Shown: positions 25,992 to 36,355, numbered from the stretch's first letter. The stretch is DNA of 64,000 bases from Planomicrobium sp. CPCC 101110 (GCF_007859395.1 NZ_VOHD01000009.1:186001-250000); one strand, 5' to 3'. Program-made: numbers and translations. Notes: generated by a model from the letters alone, not told the origin.

Positions 25992-26567
25992 TTGAAAAAA
26001 AACGTCTGGCTTTTTTCACTGTTGCTTTTCACCCTCATCCTTTCAGGGTGCGGACAATCAATACAAGATCCATTGAACTGGGAATTGGAAGATTTCACAT
26101 TCACGAACCAGGAGAACGAACAAGTAGGTTTGGCCGATTTAAAAGGAGAAGTATGGCTGGCTGACTTTGTTTTTACAAATTGCACAACGGTTTGCTTGCC
26201 GATGATGGCAAATATGACCGACCTTCAGGCACTGCTTCAAAAAGAAGGGCTTGACGTGAAAATCGTTTCATTTACAGCCGATCCTGATTTTGACACTCCT
26301 GAAGTTTTAAAATCTTATGCAGAAAATTACGGGGCCGATTTATCAAGCTGGCATTTGCTTACCGGCTATTCTTCGGAAACGATTGATAAGTTTGCCATGG
26401 ACAACTTCAAGACGATAGCAAGAAAACCTGAAGATCAGGACCAGGCCATGCATGGCACCTCGTTTTATCTTATAGACCAAAACGGAGTCGTGATGAAAGA
26501 CTATAATGGCCTCCAGCCGCCAGCCGACGACATCATTTCAGATATTAAAATTTTAGTGGAGGAATAA
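25992..26567 (+). CDS. SCO1/SenC-family copper chaperone lipoprotein
   Basis: 191 residues. Lipobox LSGC (Cys20) anchors it outside the membrane. The thioredoxin-like domain has the copper-binding CxxxC (Cys64-TTV-Cys68) and the distal His154 in HGTSFYLID, all three copper ligands of Sco proteins such as Bacillus YpmQ. Its role is delivery of copper to, or thiol reduction of, the CuA centre of cytochrome c oxidase. The start is TTG at 25992 with GAGGAAC upstream. No oxidase genes are nearby. It is followed after 2 nt by an anchored protein of unknown function. Confidence 0.92.
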   Translation: MKKNVWLFSLLLFTLILSGCGQSIQDPLNWELEDFTFTNQENEQVGLADLKGEVWLADFVFTNCTTVCLPMMANMTDLQALLQKEGLDVKIVSFTADPDFDTPEVLKSYAENYGADLSSWHLLTGYSSETIDKFAMDNFKTIARKPEDQDQAMHGTSFYLIDQNGVVMKDYNGLQPPADDIISDIKILVEE

Positions 26568-26569
26568 GC

Positions 26570-26899
26570 ATGTTTGAAAACAAGAAATGGCTATGGATAT
26601 CGTCCATAATCGCGGCCGTTCTTCTTGTGCTCTTTTTCATGCCGCGCGATAATCAGCCTCCTCCACAAAGCCGTGTCATTCTGGAACATTCGCACCGGAC
26701 CTATATCGCCTATTCTTGCTTTGAAGAGTCGAATGCGACAAATTTTCTTGAAGAATCCACACTGCAGGAAGCCCGCGATTTGAATTACCCGGCGGAGTCC
26801 GCTTGCACGGAAAAAGTGTTTCAAGGCAATCGCGACAGCTTTTTTGTCAGCTTGATGAAAGAGTTGGGCATTATGGGGAAAGAGACAAAAGATTGGTGA
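26570..26899 (+). CDS. Small anchored protein downstream of Sco, 109 aa
   Basis: One N-terminal transmembrane helix (about residues 7-24), then an extracytoplasmic domain of about 80 residues with two cysteines (AYSCFEE and SACTEK) that could form a disulfide or bind metal. GGAGG precedes the ATG and only 2 nt separate it from the Sco gene, so it is cotranscribed. No family recognised. A link to copper or oxidase assembly is an inference from position only. Confidence 0.7.
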   Translation: MFENKKWLWISSIIAAVLLVLFFMPRDNQPPPQSRVILEHSHRTYIAYSCFEESNATNFLEESTLQEARDLNYPAESACTEKVFQGNRDSFFVSLMKELGIMGKETKDW

Positions 26900-26905
26900 T
26901 AGATT

Positions 26906-26941
26906 GAAGCAGACAGAGGTATGGCCTCTGCCTGCTTTTTG
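26906..26941 (+). terminator. Terminator of the Sco operon
   Basis: AAGCAGACAGAGG / CCTCTGCCTGCTT stem with a T run, just after the stop at 26899. Confidence 0.85.
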
Positions 26942-27192
26942 TTTAACGGTTTTTGAAAGCTTCTCTTTTTTCGGGGTAAAGTTAGGCTGAAACGCCACTA
27001 TCGATTATAATGGAATTCAGGATTCAGCTTCAGCTGCTTCCGGGGAATGGAAATCTTGCTTTTATGGAATTGCGCGGATTGAAAGCCTCCGCTGAGTGAA
27101 GCTTCAATATATCGCCCTTTAGCATTCATATCGTGCTAACCTGCCGCGATGCATATATAACAGGCGCTTATAAAAGTATAGGAGGATACAAA

Positions 27193-28101
27193 GTGGGGTT
27201 AACTAGAGACTTTTTTATTTCATTATCCAAAAACCAGTTATTGAACAATGGCGCTAAAAAATGGGGGTTGAAGCTTGGGGCCAGCAAAGTGGTTGCCGGG
27301 ACGGATATCGACAGCATGATGAAATCGGTCAAAGAGCTGAACAGCAATGGCATCAGCGCAACCATCGATAATCTTGGAGAGTTTGTCTATAGCAAAGAAG
27401 AAGCCCTCCTTGCAAAAAAAAATATTTTGGATACGCTGGAAGCAATCCAACTGCATGCGGTAAATGCCCATATGTCCATCAAATTAACCCAAGTCGGCCT
27501 GGATGTCGACTATAAATTCTGTTTGGAAAATATGAAAGAAATTGCGGCGCTTGCTGCAAATTATGATATTTTCATCAACATCGACATGGAAGATTACGGA
27601 CATTTGCAGCAGACGCTCGATCTGCTTAACGAATTGCTGAAGGAATATGACAATGTCGGAACAGTCATTCAATCCTATTTGTACCGGTCGGAAAAAGATC
27701 TTGAGAACTTGCAAAACGTCCGGCTTCGGCTAGTCAAAGGCGCCTACAAAGAAAAAGAAGAGGTTTCTTTGCAAGGCAAACAAGAAATCGATGAGAATTA
27801 CATGAATCTGATCAAAAGCCGCCTTCTTGGCCAAGCTTTCACTTCCATAGCTACGCATGACCATAACATCATCAATGAAGTGAAAAAGTTCGTTCAGCAA
27901 AACAGCATTCCCCTCAGCCGCTTTGAGTTCCAAATGCTTTACGGCTTCCGTTCTGAAATGCAGAAGGAACTGGCGAGAGAAGGCTATAACTTCACCACTT
28001 ACGTTCCATTCGGCCAGGATTGGTATGGCTACTATATGAGGCGTTTAGCCGAGCGCCCGCAAAACATTAACTTAGTGCTGAAAAGCATGGTTTCAAAATA
28101 A
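27193..28101 (+). CDS. Proline dehydrogenase, first paralog
   Basis: 302 residues, single-domain FAD-dependent proline dehydrogenase like Bacillus PutB/FadM. It oxidises proline to pyrroline-5-carboxylate. MEDYGH, LVKGAYKE, SIATHDHNII and the C-terminal YMRRLAERPQN (substrate-binding arginines) are present. The usual LKPTQ motif reads IKLTQ, losing the proline. The start is GTG at 27193 with AGGAGG 7 nt upstream; the longer frame back to 27133 has no site. No P5C dehydrogenase is adjacent. A second paralog lies at 35-36 kb. Confidence 0.92.
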   Translation: MGLTRDFFISLSKNQLLNNGAKKWGLKLGASKVVAGTDIDSMMKSVKELNSNGISATIDNLGEFVYSKEEALLAKKNILDTLEAIQLHAVNAHMSIKLTQVGLDVDYKFCLENMKEIAALAANYDIFINIDMEDYGHLQQTLDLLNELLKEYDNVGTVIQSYLYRSEKDLENLQNVRLRLVKGAYKEKEEVSLQGKQEIDENYMNLIKSRLLGQAFTSIATHDHNIINEVKKFVQQNSIPLSRFEFQMLYGFRSEMQKELAREGYNFTTYVPFGQDWYGYYMRRLAERPQNINLVLKSMVSK

Positions 28102-28148
28102 AAAAGCGGCTTCCCCATCCTCAGTTCAAGGTGGAGAAGCCGCTTTTT
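28099..28148. terminator. Bidirectional terminator
   Basis: AAAAAGCGGCTTC / GAAGCCGCTTTTT stem between convergent genes, overlapping the end of the proline dehydrogenase gene. Confidence 0.85.
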
Positions 28149-29092
28149 CAGTTTTTATCCAGCACCCGTACATGAATCGGCTCTAAATCTTTCTCCAGCC
28201 GTGACCGTTGCTGTTCATATTGCTTCGGAAGCATCAGTTTTTCTCCCAGCGCTTCCAGCGGCTCATCAATTGCAAACCCTGGCGGATCCGTCGCAATTTC
28301 AAACAAAATATCGCCGTATTCCCTAAAGTAAATGGCTTTAAAGTAATTGCGGTCTTGGACAGGCGTAACGCCAAGGCCATAACTTTCAATATGCCGCTTC
28401 CAGTCCAATTGGTCTTCGTTGTCTTTTGCCCGCCAAGCGATATGGTGGACTGTACCGACGCCCAGCTGCCCTGCGCCTTCAGGCGTCATCTTCAAATCGA
28501 TGACATTGCCGATGTTGCTTGTTGAACGGAACCGCAGCAAATCTCCTTCTTCTCCGACCCGTTCCAGTCCCATTGCTGTTTCCAACAGTTCTGCTGTTTT
28601 CTCAGCGTTGGAAGAATATAGCGTCGCCCCGCCGAAGCCTTTGATCGCTTTGTCCGGCCCGATTTTGCCAAAGCGCCATGTATTGTCTTTGCCGGCTTGT
28701 CTGGCCACGATTTCCAGGTGCAAGCCGTGCGGGTCGTCAAACCCCAAATATTGCTCGCCAAACCGCTCGCTCTTTTCTGCTTGAATATCAAAATCCGCCA
28801 GGCGTTTTTCCCAAAAATCCAAGGCGCCGACAGGAACCACATAAGTTGTCACACCTACTTGCCCATCGCCGATCCGGCCTTTGTAAGCGTCTCCCCATGG
28901 AAAGAAAGTAACGATGGTTCCAGGATTTGCCCCTTCATCGCCAAAATACAAATGATAAGTTCCGGGATCATCAAAATTGACCGTTTGTTTAACGAGACGC
29001 AATCCCAAAACTCCTGCATAAAAATCCACATTTTCCTGCGGATTGCCGACAACTGCCGTAATATGGTGGATACCCATTGAATTTTTCGCCAT
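28148..29092 (-). CDS. Ring-cleaving dioxygenase, VOC family, MhqO-like
   Basis: 314 residues with two vicinal-oxygen-chelate modules. MGIHHITAVV (His at 8-9), a central VHHIAWRAKD and GDILFEIATDPPG supply the expected His/His/Glu metal site. This matches Bacillus MhqO/MhqE/MhqA-type hydroquinone dioxygenases, induced by quinones and catechols. GAGGAGAG precedes the ATG. An MhqR-type operator overlaps the probable promoter upstream, which supports the assignment. Monocistronic, ending at a bidirectional terminator. Confidence 0.9.
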   Translation of the reverse strand: MAKNSMGIHHITAVVGNPQENVDFYAGVLGLRLVKQTVNFDDPGTYHLYFGDEGANPGTIVTFFPWGDAYKGRIGDGQVGVTTYVVPVGALDFWEKRLADFDIQAEKSERFGEQYLGFDDPHGLHLEIVARQAGKDNTWRFGKIGPDKAIKGFGGATLYSSNAEKTAELLETAMGLERVGEEGDLLRFRSTSNIGNVIDLKMTPEGAGQLGVGTVHHIAWRAKDNEDQLDWKRHIESYGLGVTPVQDRNYFKAIYFREYGDILFEIATDPPGFAIDEPLEALGEKLMLPKQYEQQRSRLEKDLEPIHVRVLDKN

Positions 29093-29135
29093 CTTTAATC
29101 TCTCCTCAACTTCTGTCTCTATTCTTTAAACCCAT

Positions 29136-29161
29136 TATAACATAATATATCTCGAATTAAA
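29136..29161 (-). promoter_or_regulatory. Likely promoter of the mhqO-like gene
   Basis: On the minus strand TTTAAT, 16-nt spacer, TATAAT, about 45 nt before the start codon. The -35 box lies within the MhqR-like operator. Confidence 0.5.
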
Positions 29162-29165
29162 GATA
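29148..29165. promoter_or_regulatory. MhqR-type operator
   Basis: TATCTCGAATTAAAGATA, an imperfect palindrome that matches the Bacillus MhqR box (TATCTCGAATTCGAGATA) except at two positions. It sits over the -35 region of a gene of the family MhqR controls. No mhqR gene is in the window. Confidence 0.7.
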
Positions 29166-29305
29166 AAAAGATTGAAGGCACTGATCTAGCTTCTTTGCTT
29201 GCCTACTCTTATGAGGGCAGAAGTGGTTCAAGCGGGATTTTTACCACCCGGCGGATACAGTGCCGCTGGCATGCGGCACTGGAACCTGTTTGTTCAATCA
29301 CAAAA

Positions 29306-30001
29306 TCAACCTCGATTTTGCCGTTGTTCGATTACCTCTTTCTTTTCCTGTTCTTCCTGTTCTTTCAATTCGGCTTGTTCCTGCTTTTTTTGCTGTTCGA
29401 TTTCCGCATTTTCTTCCGGACCGGTTCTTTCTTTCTCTTTCTCGCTTATTTCCTCTATTCTTTCCATTTCCTCCTCGTATTCTTTTTCCACATCAGTCGT
29501 CGACGGGATAAAAGGCTCTTGGTTATAATCTGTGCGCCTTCCGTAACGAACCAATTCGTAGATGATAAGCCCATTGTTAGGCCTCCCATTGAACGTCTTC
29601 ATTGGCACCACGTCAAACAGCACATAGTAAAACGCATAAAAAACAAAGCGGTCCCAAAACTTTACAAATTCCTGAATCATGCCATTAGCCAAAAAGGCGT
29701 TCAGCGTTAAAGCCATTACAAGATTTGTCAGTATAGGTCCCGCGTAGATGCATACATAAGCGAAATTGCTTTTTCTTTTAAGCGAATCATAGGAAAACCA
29801 GCTGTAGAGATGGTAGTGTTTACGAACATCAAACATACCAAATTTAAAAATTCGCGGCCCAGTCCCTATTGTAAGCCTAGGGTTTTCCACTCCGAATATT
29901 GCGCTGACAATCAAATAACCCATCTCTCTTATAAACACAACCGTTGGCAAAATGATAAAAGCGGAAATAATTAGCGACAGCAGATCTGAAAGACCAAACA
30001 T
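29306..30001 (-). CDS. M50 (site-2 protease)-like membrane protein with degenerate active site
   Basis: 231 residues. An N-terminal membrane helix carries REMGYLIVSAIFG (Arg25-Glu26...Tyr29), where M50 proteases have HEMGH; both zinc-binding histidines are replaced. AGPILTN (residues 87-93) matches the M50 GPxxN element, and VVPMKTFNG near 131-139 replaces the usual NPxPxxxxDG, with Asn for the Asp ligand. A charged, Glu/Lys/Gln-rich coiled-coil tail fills residues 170-231. GAGGGG before the ATG at 30001 sets the start. Probably not a protease; it may bind substrates or scaffold. Family link is by motif spacing, so moderately sure. Confidence 0.65.
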   Translation of the reverse strand: MFGLSDLLSLIISAFIILPTVVFIREMGYLIVSAIFGVENPRLTIGTGPRIFKFGMFDVRKHYHLYSWFSYDSLKRKSNFAYVCIYAGPILTNLVMALTLNAFLANGMIQEFVKFWDRFVFYAFYYVLFDVVPMKTFNGRPNNGLIIYELVRYGRRTDYNQEPFIPSTTDVEKEYEEEMERIEEISEKEKERTGPEENAEIEQQKKQEQAELKEQEEQEKKEVIEQRQNRG

Positions 30002-30201
30002 TAAATCCCCTCTTTTTCGTTTGTCCAATTAACACATGAATTATTTTTATACCCGTTTTTTCACTTAAAGACTCTTATTATCATAAAATTCACTTTTGTA
30101 AAACAACTATTAATTCGAAAGTCCCTATCTTTTTGCCATAAGTCCCGGATAAGATAAGATTACCATTCTTCAAAGAACATATCCGCCAAAGGAAGTGCCG
30201 C

Positions 30202-31200
30202 ATGAGAAGAAAGCATCCTAACCCATTCAAGCCCCAAAAAATGAGCGTCCTTCTCTGTACGCTATTCGTTTTGTTTACAATAGTTTCTACAGAACAAATT
30301 GCAACGTCAGTGAATGTGTCCGCCTCTGATCAGATCACCGGTTCCGCGATTTTCAAGCCGCCGCCCAATATGGATACCATAAAAAAAGAAGTGCGCGTCC
30401 TGAAGGACCTGGTATACGATGGAACAAAAAATAGCTTTTTGGATATATACTATCCGGCACATGTTACTGAACCTCTTCCAGTTGTTTTATGGATTCACGG
30501 CGGCGGCTATGTGGGCGGGTCAAAAGACAGCCGGCAGGATTACGGCATGGCACTTGCAAATGCCGGTTATGTCGTCGCCAACATAGACTACGCCTTGGCG
30601 CCTGGCCAGCTGTATCCAGGACCAGTTCTGCAGGCAAATGCCGCACTGCAATTCATGGCGCTTCACGCCGGTGAATTCGGCGGCGACATGAGCCGGCTGT
30701 TTATAGGCGGCGATTCAGCTGGCGCACAAATAGCCAGTCAGCTTGCTGCAGTGATTTCCAACCAAAAACTGGCCGGCGCCATGGGCATTCGGCCAGCGGT
30801 CCAAGCGGAACAATTGAGGGGCGCTTTACTGATGTGCGGTTTATACAATATGGAAACGGTCCGAGCAACCGGTTTCCCGAATATCGACTTGTTCCTGAAT
30901 ACATATACAGGATCTGATCAATTCGAATCGTTTTCCCGGATCGCCGAATTGTCGACTGTCGATCAAATCACGCCGGATTATCCTCCGGTATTCATAGCGG
31001 TTGGAGACGGAGACCCATTCGCTTCCCAATCAGCGGAAATGGTGCAAGCGCTGGAATCGCAGAATGTCGCAGTAGACAGCGTATTTTTCGAAGACAGCGG
31101 CAAAAAATTGAAGCATGAATTCCAATACGCGCTCGATACCGTCGATGCACAGGAAACACTGGAAAAAACATTGGATTTCTTGTCAGCAAAAAGTAATTGA
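30202..31200 (+). CDS. Secreted or anchored alpha/beta-hydrolase (carboxylesterase, HSL-type)
   Basis: 332 residues. A basic N-terminus and hydrophobic stretch (about residues 14-30) look like a signal peptide or anchor. WIHGGGYVGG is the oxyanion HGGG motif, GGDSAGAQIA the nucleophile elbow (GDSAG), DGDPF the acid region and KLKHEFQ the histidine region, as in hormone-sensitive-lipase-like (family IV) esterases. Likely hydrolyses short acyl esters outside the cell. AAAGGAAG precedes the ATG. Monocistronic with its own terminator. Confidence 0.88.
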   Translation: MRRKHPNPFKPQKMSVLLCTLFVLFTIVSTEQIATSVNVSASDQITGSAIFKPPPNMDTIKKEVRVLKDLVYDGTKNSFLDIYYPAHVTEPLPVVLWIHGGGYVGGSKDSRQDYGMALANAGYVVANIDYALAPGQLYPGPVLQANAALQFMALHAGEFGGDMSRLFIGGDSAGAQIASQLAAVISNQKLAGAMGIRPAVQAEQLRGALLMCGLYNMETVRATGFPNIDLFLNTYTGSDQFESFSRIAELSTVDQITPDYPPVFIAVGDGDPFASQSAEMVQALESQNVAVDSVFFEDSGKKLKHEFQYALDTVDAQETLEKTLDFLSAKSN

Positions 31201-31209
31201 TGCATAAAT

Positions 31210-31237
31210 AAAGAGCCTCCAACTAGGAGGCTCTTTT
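31210..31237 (+). terminator. Terminator of the esterase gene
   Basis: AAGAGCCTCC / GGAGGCTCTT hairpin with TTTT, between convergent esterase and pbuX genes; T/A runs on both sides suggest it works both ways. Confidence 0.85.
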
Positions 31238-31244
31238 CTACATA

Positions 31245-33160
<1,916 letters not shown>

Positions 33161-33176
33161 TCACGCCGGAAGGCAT

Positions 33177-33303
33177 AAAAAATAGCCCTCAGAACGTGCA
33201 TCCATTCATACCATGAGCGGAGCAATGTCCTTCGAGCTTAGTGCCGAAAGGAAACGAAAAGAAATACACCTGTTGGAACAGGCATAGTCTTATCATTCCG
33301 TTG
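33177..33303 (-). promoter_or_regulatory. Riboswitch expression platform (probable)
   Basis: Region between the aptamer and xpt. CTCATG here can pair with the 3' strand of the aptamer P1 helix, and a weak hairpin closed by CTCA/TGAG precedes a run of six T (33178-33184 on the plus strand). This suggests transcription attenuation, but the terminator stem is poor by eye. Confidence 0.45.
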
Positions 33304-33376
33304 CTTCTCATAGTCGGTTTGTTAACGGCAAACCGGTAGAAACTTGCGGGCCATATTCCCGCTATTATATGAGTGA
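33304..33376 (-). promoter_or_regulatory. Purine riboswitch, guanine class
   Basis: Full aptamer on the minus strand: P1 CTCATA/TATGAG; P2 GCGGG/CCCGC with a 7-nt loop AATATGG; P3 CGGTTTG/CAAACCG with a 7-nt loop; core GTTTCTACC. The specificity base is C in CCGACTATG, which marks guanine/hypoxanthine binding rather than adenine. Nearly identical in layout to the Bacillus xpt riboswitch. Confidence 0.95.
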
Positions 33377-33394
33377 ATATATTAGAATGGTCTT

Positions 33395-33422
33395 ATTATA
33401 GCATGTGAAAAAACCGTTTCAA
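33395..33422 (-). promoter_or_regulatory. SigA promoter of xpt-pbuX
   Basis: TTGAAA (33417-33422), 16-nt spacer, TATAAT (33395-33400) on the minus strand, about 20 nt upstream of the riboswitch. Confidence 0.8.
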
Positions 33423-33478
33423 GGTTTACATAATTAAAATATTATTCTGTAAATTCTGAAATCGAAAAGACCTAGCGT

Positions 33479-33619
33479 TTACCGATCCAAGCCTTTCTGC
33501 AGCCTGGCATTCAGGTGACCAATCCGCCATTTCATCAGCTTTTCTCCAGTTTTTCCTCCAAGCCTGGATTTCTGTACCCAGCCTTGAGCAAATTTCAATC
33601 CGGTTTCAACGATGGCCAT
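33479..33619 (-). CDS. Possible small protein, 46 aa
   Basis: Short open frame MAIVETGLKFAQGWVQK...LQKGLDR with coding-like third-position use. GGGAAG lies 6 nt before the ATG at 33619. It is rich in Lys, Arg and Gly, with no membrane segment. It ends about 60 nt upstream of the xpt promoter on the same strand. No family recognised. It fills most of an otherwise empty 350-nt gap, which modestly favours a real gene. Confidence 0.4.
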   Translation of the reverse strand: MAIVETGLKFAQGWVQKSRLGGKTGEKLMKWRIGHLNARLQKGLDR

Positions 33620-33768
33620 TTTCAACTTCCCTAGGCGATGATTGGATGAAAGCTTCCCCGGATCCCCTTTTCAGAACCTGCCGTTCGTTATAATTTATTT
33701 GATTTAATTCAAGTCAGACCTTATATTTAGAGAGTCGAAATAAAATACAACGAAAAGAGTGGAATTTT

Positions 33769-35025
33769 ATGTCGGGCTGGCTTCGCGACTGGAAAATGAA
33801 AATCATGGCCTTCAACCGGAATATCAAGTTATTCATGTTGGCCAATGTGCTTATCCAAATTGGAATGGGCGTGTTCATGGTCATGTACAATCTATACATA
33901 AAAGAATTGGGAATGCCTGAAACAGTGAATGGGCAAGTGATTTCAATGACTGCTTTAGCATCTGCAATTGCATTGATTCCCGCAGGTTTCTTGAGCGATA
34001 GATATGGGCGGAAATGGATTATTATCGGCGGAGTCGCCCTTGGGGCAGCTACACTTTTTTACCGCAGTTTCGCTGTAGTCGAGGCACCGCTTGTTTATGC
34101 CGCCTTCTTTACCGGGCTTTTTATGGCATTCGTCCAGGTATCAGGGGTTCCGTTCCTGGCGGAAAATTCCAATTCATCTGAGCGGGTGCACCTGTTCAGC
34201 ATTTATTTTGCGTTAATGACCGTTGCCAACGTAATTGGCAGCCTGCTTGGCGGAGTCGTTTCGGACACGCTTCAGCTTTTCCTTGCGACAGCCCCGGTTG
34301 AAGCCATCCGCTGGTCGCTGCTTTTTGGTGCTGCGCTTTTTGCCATGGGGCTTCTGCCGCTGCTGCGATTGAATAGCGAAAGCCCTGTAAAGACAAAGAA
34401 AATGGAAGCTCATATCGAAATTCACCCAGCTGATGCAGACCTCAAGAAAAACCTCATTGTCATCTTTCACTTTTCATTTGCCAGTTTACTGGTAGGTATA
34501 GGTTCCGGATTGGTTGTCCCTTATTTGAACCTCTACTTTTCCAATCGCTTTGAAGCATCAAATGCGTATATCGGTTTAATCTTGTCGCTCGGCTCTGCTA
34601 TGACAGCAGTAGCAATGCTGATCGGGCCATTGCTCGTCCGGAAAGCCGGCAAAGTGAAAGCCTTGATACTTTTTCAGATATTATCCATTCCATTCCTGCT
34701 GTTGACCGCCTATACATCTTCCCTCCTTCTCGCTTCTGTCGGATTTCTTTTCCGGCAGGCACTGATGAATGCGGCCAATCCCATCCAAAGCGCTGTTGCC
34801 ATGGAATTGGTGCATGATAAATACAAAGGCTTGTCCAATTCAGTCAACCAAATGGTCTTCAACGTTGGCTGGGCAACCATGGGGCCAATTGCGGCCGGCC
34901 TTGTCATTTCATATGGCTCCTACTGGGGATATGCGTATGCTTTCACCATTACAGCCAGTTTGTATATTCTTTCTTCAGCATATTACTTTTTCATCTTCGG
35001 AAAGAAAAAACTGGCGGAAGAATAA
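33769..35025 (+). CDS. MFS transporter
   Basis: 418 residues with about 12 transmembrane helices in two halves. The loop between helices 2 and 3 has GFLSDRYGRKWIIIGG, the major-facilitator signature; a charged cytosolic loop lies mid-protein (about residues 200-225). It resembles drug/sugar efflux-type MFS proteins, but the substrate cannot be told. AGAGTGG lies before the ATG. Monocistronic, closed by a very strong bidirectional terminator. Confidence 0.85.
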   Translation: MSGWLRDWKMKIMAFNRNIKLFMLANVLIQIGMGVFMVMYNLYIKELGMPETVNGQVISMTALASAIALIPAGFLSDRYGRKWIIIGGVALGAATLFYRSFAVVEAPLVYAAFFTGLFMAFVQVSGVPFLAENSNSSERVHLFSIYFALMTVANVIGSLLGGVVSDTLQLFLATAPVEAIRWSLLFGAALFAMGLLPLLRLNSESPVKTKKMEAHIEIHPADADLKKNLIVIFHFSFASLLVGIGSGLVVPYLNLYFSNRFEASNAYIGLILSLGSAMTAVAMLIGPLLVRKAGKVKALILFQILSIPFLLLTAYTSSLLLASVGFLFRQALMNAANPIQSAVAMELVHDKYKGLSNSVNQMVFNVGWATMGPIAAGLVISYGSYWGYAYAFTITASLYILSSAYYFFIFGKKKLAEE

Positions 35026-35063
35026 AAAAGCGGCAGGCGAGAAATCCTTCTCGCCTGCCGCTT
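35024..35063. terminator. Bidirectional terminator
   Basis: AAGCGGCAGGCGAGA / TCTCGCCTGCCGCTT, a 15-bp perfect stem between convergent MFS and proline dehydrogenase genes. Confidence 0.95.
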
Positions 35064-35070
35064 CTGGAAT

Positions 35071-36042
35071 TTATTTTTTCTTTGCTGTCAGCCGTCCAAG
35101 CGCATAAGCACCTGCGAAAAGGCCGATTGCCGTATTCGTGCGTTTATTGAACACTTGTTTCACAACCAGATTCAAGTTTTGAGGGCGTTCTGCCAACCGG
35201 CGCATAAAGTAGCCATACCAGTCGTCGCCAAATGGCACATATGTGCAGAAGTTATAGCCTTTTTTCGCCAAGTCCACTTGCATGTCCTTGCGGAAACCAT
35301 AGAGCATTTGGAATTCAAATTTATCGCGTGAAATGCCATGCTCTTCGACAAAATCAATAACGTGGTTGATGATGTTGTGGTCATGAGTGGCAATGGATGT
35401 GAATTTTCCATTCAACAAATGATATTCGATCAATTTGATGAAGTTTGCATCGATTTCTTCACGTGTTTGGTAAGCATATTCAGCCGGCTCTTTATAAGCG
35501 CCTTTCACAATACGCAAACGTAGATCTTTGTGCTTTTCAATGTCTTCTTGCGCACGATAGAAATAGGATTGAATTACTGTCCCAACGTTGCTGTACTCTT
35601 CTAAAAGAGTTTCCAGCAAATCGTAAGAAGGCTGGACATGCCCATAATCTTCCATGTCGAGGTTGATGTGCATATCGTATTTGCTTGCGGCAGCTACAAT
35701 TTCCTTCAAGCTCTCGTAACAGAAATCATAATCGATATCTAAACCGATTTGTGTAGGTTTCAATGAGATATGAGCGTCTACTCCATTCGCATGGATGGCC
35801 TCAATCACTTCTAAAATGCTGTCTTTCGCTTTCAAGGCTTCTTCTCTTTCAAAAACGAATTCACCAAGATTATCAACCGTGCAGCTAATGCCTAGTGCAT
35901 TTAGTTCGCGTATGCTCTTGATTGTCTCTTCAACATTTGTTCCCGCCACAACATTTTGGGCTCCAAGCTTCAAACCATACTTTTTCGCTGCAGCAGTCAG
36001 CATTTGATTTGTAGACAACCCAATAAAAATCTCTTTTAACAT
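35071..36042 (-). CDS. Proline dehydrogenase, second paralog
   Basis: 323 residues. Same catalytic core as the paralog at 27 kb, here with the standard LKPTQIGLD motif, MEDYGH, IVKGAYKEP, SIATHDHNII and FMRRLAERPQN. It carries an extra C-terminal tail (residues ~300-323) with a short hydrophobic segment GLFAGAYALG and a basic end, which may touch the membrane or a partner. GGAGGG 6 nt before the ATG at 36042 sets the start. No P5C dehydrogenase or proline permease lies nearby. Confidence 0.93.
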   Translation of the reverse strand: MLKEIFIGLSTNQMLTAAAKKYGLKLGAQNVVAGTNVEETIKSIRELNALGISCTVDNLGEFVFEREEALKAKDSILEVIEAIHANGVDAHISLKPTQIGLDIDYDFCYESLKEIVAAASKYDMHINLDMEDYGHVQPSYDLLETLLEEYSNVGTVIQSYFYRAQEDIEKHKDLRLRIVKGAYKEPAEYAYQTREEIDANFIKLIEYHLLNGKFTSIATHDHNIINHVIDFVEEHGISRDKFEFQMLYGFRKDMQVDLAKKGYNFCTYVPFGDDWYGYFMRRLAERPQNLNLVVKQVFNKRTNTAIGLFAGAYALGRLTAKKK

Positions 36043-36306
36043 GTTTTTCCCTCCTGATACAATTGACCAAAAAGCTGCTCGCAAGAAATAAACATTCATT
36101 GCAGTCCATTCCTTATGATACACGCAAGCTTAATTGTAGCCTTTTCCAAAGAAAATAGCACTGCTTTTATTTACCTAAATGCAAAAAGAAAAAGCTCTTT
36201 TTTAGCGTCACTGCGGTGTTTGCAAGCAGAAACCCTTGCCCTGCCGGGATTTTCGCTTTTAAGCTAAATGCAATATATTACTCAAAATAATCAAACTTTT
36301 TTCACC

Positions 36307-36350
36307 CAAAAAAAACCGCATCGGCCGTTTTGGCTTTTGCGGCATTTTTT
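36307..36350 (-). terminator. Terminator after the FMN reductase
   Basis: CCGCA...TGCGG outer stem with GCC/GGC inner pairs and TTTTTTT on the minus strand, right after the stop at 36356. The rest of 36043-36306 is AT-rich and shows no gene. Confidence 0.8.
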
Positions 36351-36355
36351 TGGGG

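Noticed and set aside
29263..29282. GTGCCGC/GCGGCAC hairpin as terminator of the M50-like gene
   Set aside because: No T run follows on the minus strand, so it is not a convincing intrinsic terminator.
29195..29710. 171-residue open frame on the plus strand
   Set aside because: It is antisense to the charged coiled-coil part of the M50-like gene; the Leu/Phe-rich reading is the reverse of Glu/Lys-rich codons. No ribosome-binding site.
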